Assembly: GCA_016195505.1 (NCBI GenBank)
Contig: JACPZN010000382.1
Span: 1-5,387, forward strand
Length of the DNA stretch: 5,387 bases
From: Nitrospirota bacterium
GTDB taxonomy: Bacteria; Nitrospirota; Nitrospiria; Nitrospirales; Nitrospiraceae
Reading direction: 5' to 3'
Made by a program: the position numbers and the translations under genes. Under the pieces are notes generated by a model. It ran no database searches, was not told where the DNA came from, and saw only the letters and a program-made list of their open reading frames with translations. How positions within the stretch are numbered: position 1 is the stretch's first letter; every line of letters begins with the position of its first letter. This document shows positions 5,058 to 5,387 of this stretch, one piece after another.

Positions 5058-5387
5058 TCAGCCGACGCCGGCAAACCGATCGCGAAATGCCTCCGACGAC
5101 AGACCTGCCAGTGCGGCACAGCGGACAAGCACGACCGGATCGTTGAAATCATCTTCAGTGAGTCGAATCATATATTGCCGGGCGATCTGATACGACTGCG
5201 AACTAACATCCACCATCCTGACTTTCGCCCGTCCGGTGGCAGGATCTAGCATCTGTTTGAACGGAATCGGCGTGAACCGCCCGTCCTGGATCGACACCAT
5301 CGCCGCCGTCCCCCCGTCGAGTAAATACTGCGCGGCGCAGTAGCCGAGGTCGCGTGTGTATTCGATGTCGTATGGAATGGGGTCCGC
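5058..5387 (-). CDS. 6-phosphofructokinase, probably pyrophosphate-type (C-terminal part)
   Basis: The gene is cut by the right edge; the last 109 residues are visible and end at TGA 5058-5060. The visible part begins ADPIPYDIEYTRDLGYCAAQ. The segment DPIPYD, the following R-D-x-G-Y-x-A helix and the strand MVSIQDG match the C-terminal substrate-binding region of the phosphofructokinase fold. The later LDPATGR-KVRMVD and ARQYMIRL segments resemble, from memory, the longer actinobacterial-type and mixed PPi/ATP enzymes, not E. coli PfkA, which ends sooner. Phosphoryl-donor specificity depends on residues upstream of the window, so PPi versus ATP use is not settled. The enzyme phosphorylates fructose 6-phosphate (reversibly with PPi) in glycolysis or gluconeogenesis. 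It precedes the USP gene by 36 bp in a probable operon. Confidence 0.8.
   Translation of the reverse strand, partial: ADPIPYDIEYTRDLGYCAAQYLLDGGTAAMVSIQDGRFTPIPFKQMLDPATGRAKVRMVDVSSQSYQIARQYMIRLTEDDFNDPVVLVRCAALAGLSSEAFRDRFAGVG

Noticed and set aside
1..5387. CRISPR array, tRNA, rRNA, insertion sequence or toxin-antitoxin pair
   Set aside because: No regularly spaced repeats, cloverleaf, transposase or characteristic small gene pair was seen on either strand.

Overview
The window is about 5.4 kb of moderately GC-rich bacterial chromosome. It holds six complete protein genes, one gene cut by the right edge, and possibly the first codons of another at the left edge. There is no mobile element, tRNA, rRNA or CRISPR array. 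The gene set suggests a Nitrospira-like or proteobacterium-like Gram-negative host: a rubrerythrin beside a CCG-domain Fe-S protein, two lipoproteins, a MarR regulator with a Cys-rich tail, a tandem universal stress protein and a PPi-type phosphofructokinase. The genus is inferred from general similarity, not demonstrated.

Left block, minus strand, 1-1956. A sigma70-like promoter (1927-1956) reads into a rubrerythrin-family diiron protein (1424-1849). A 79-bp gap follows, holding a hairpin of GCTGA-type heptads, and then a 432-codon Fe-S/CCG oxidoreductase (28-1326). That gene is the main discovery of the window. Its reading frame is interrupted by one in-frame TGA (280-282), exactly where relatives have a CCG-motif cysteine. 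The same frame then continues for 83 conserved codons to a normal stop. Selenocysteine recoding is the attractive explanation, and a nonsense mutation or a base error is the alternative. A further gene may begin at position 10 and run off the left edge.

Middle block, plus strand, 2038-3211. A divergent promoter candidate precedes two small predicted lipoproteins. The first (2113-2604) has a TPR-like C-terminus. The second (2669-3211) is of unknown family and has no visible Shine-Dalgarno sequence. They converge on marR across 95 bp with weak dyads and no clear terminator.

Right block, minus strand, 3307-5387. The 3' end of a phosphofructokinase gene (5058-5387) is followed after 36 bp by a two-domain universal stress protein (4164-5021), a probable two-gene transcription unit. 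After 224 bp comes a MarR-type regulator (3307-3939) with a C-terminal four-cysteine extension. It has its own promoter, overlapped at the -10 box by an inverted repeat that is a good candidate for an autoregulatory operator.

Overall the window looks like core housekeeping and stress functions (peroxide and redox defence, glycolytic flux, stress response) plus envelope lipoproteins, not an accessory island.
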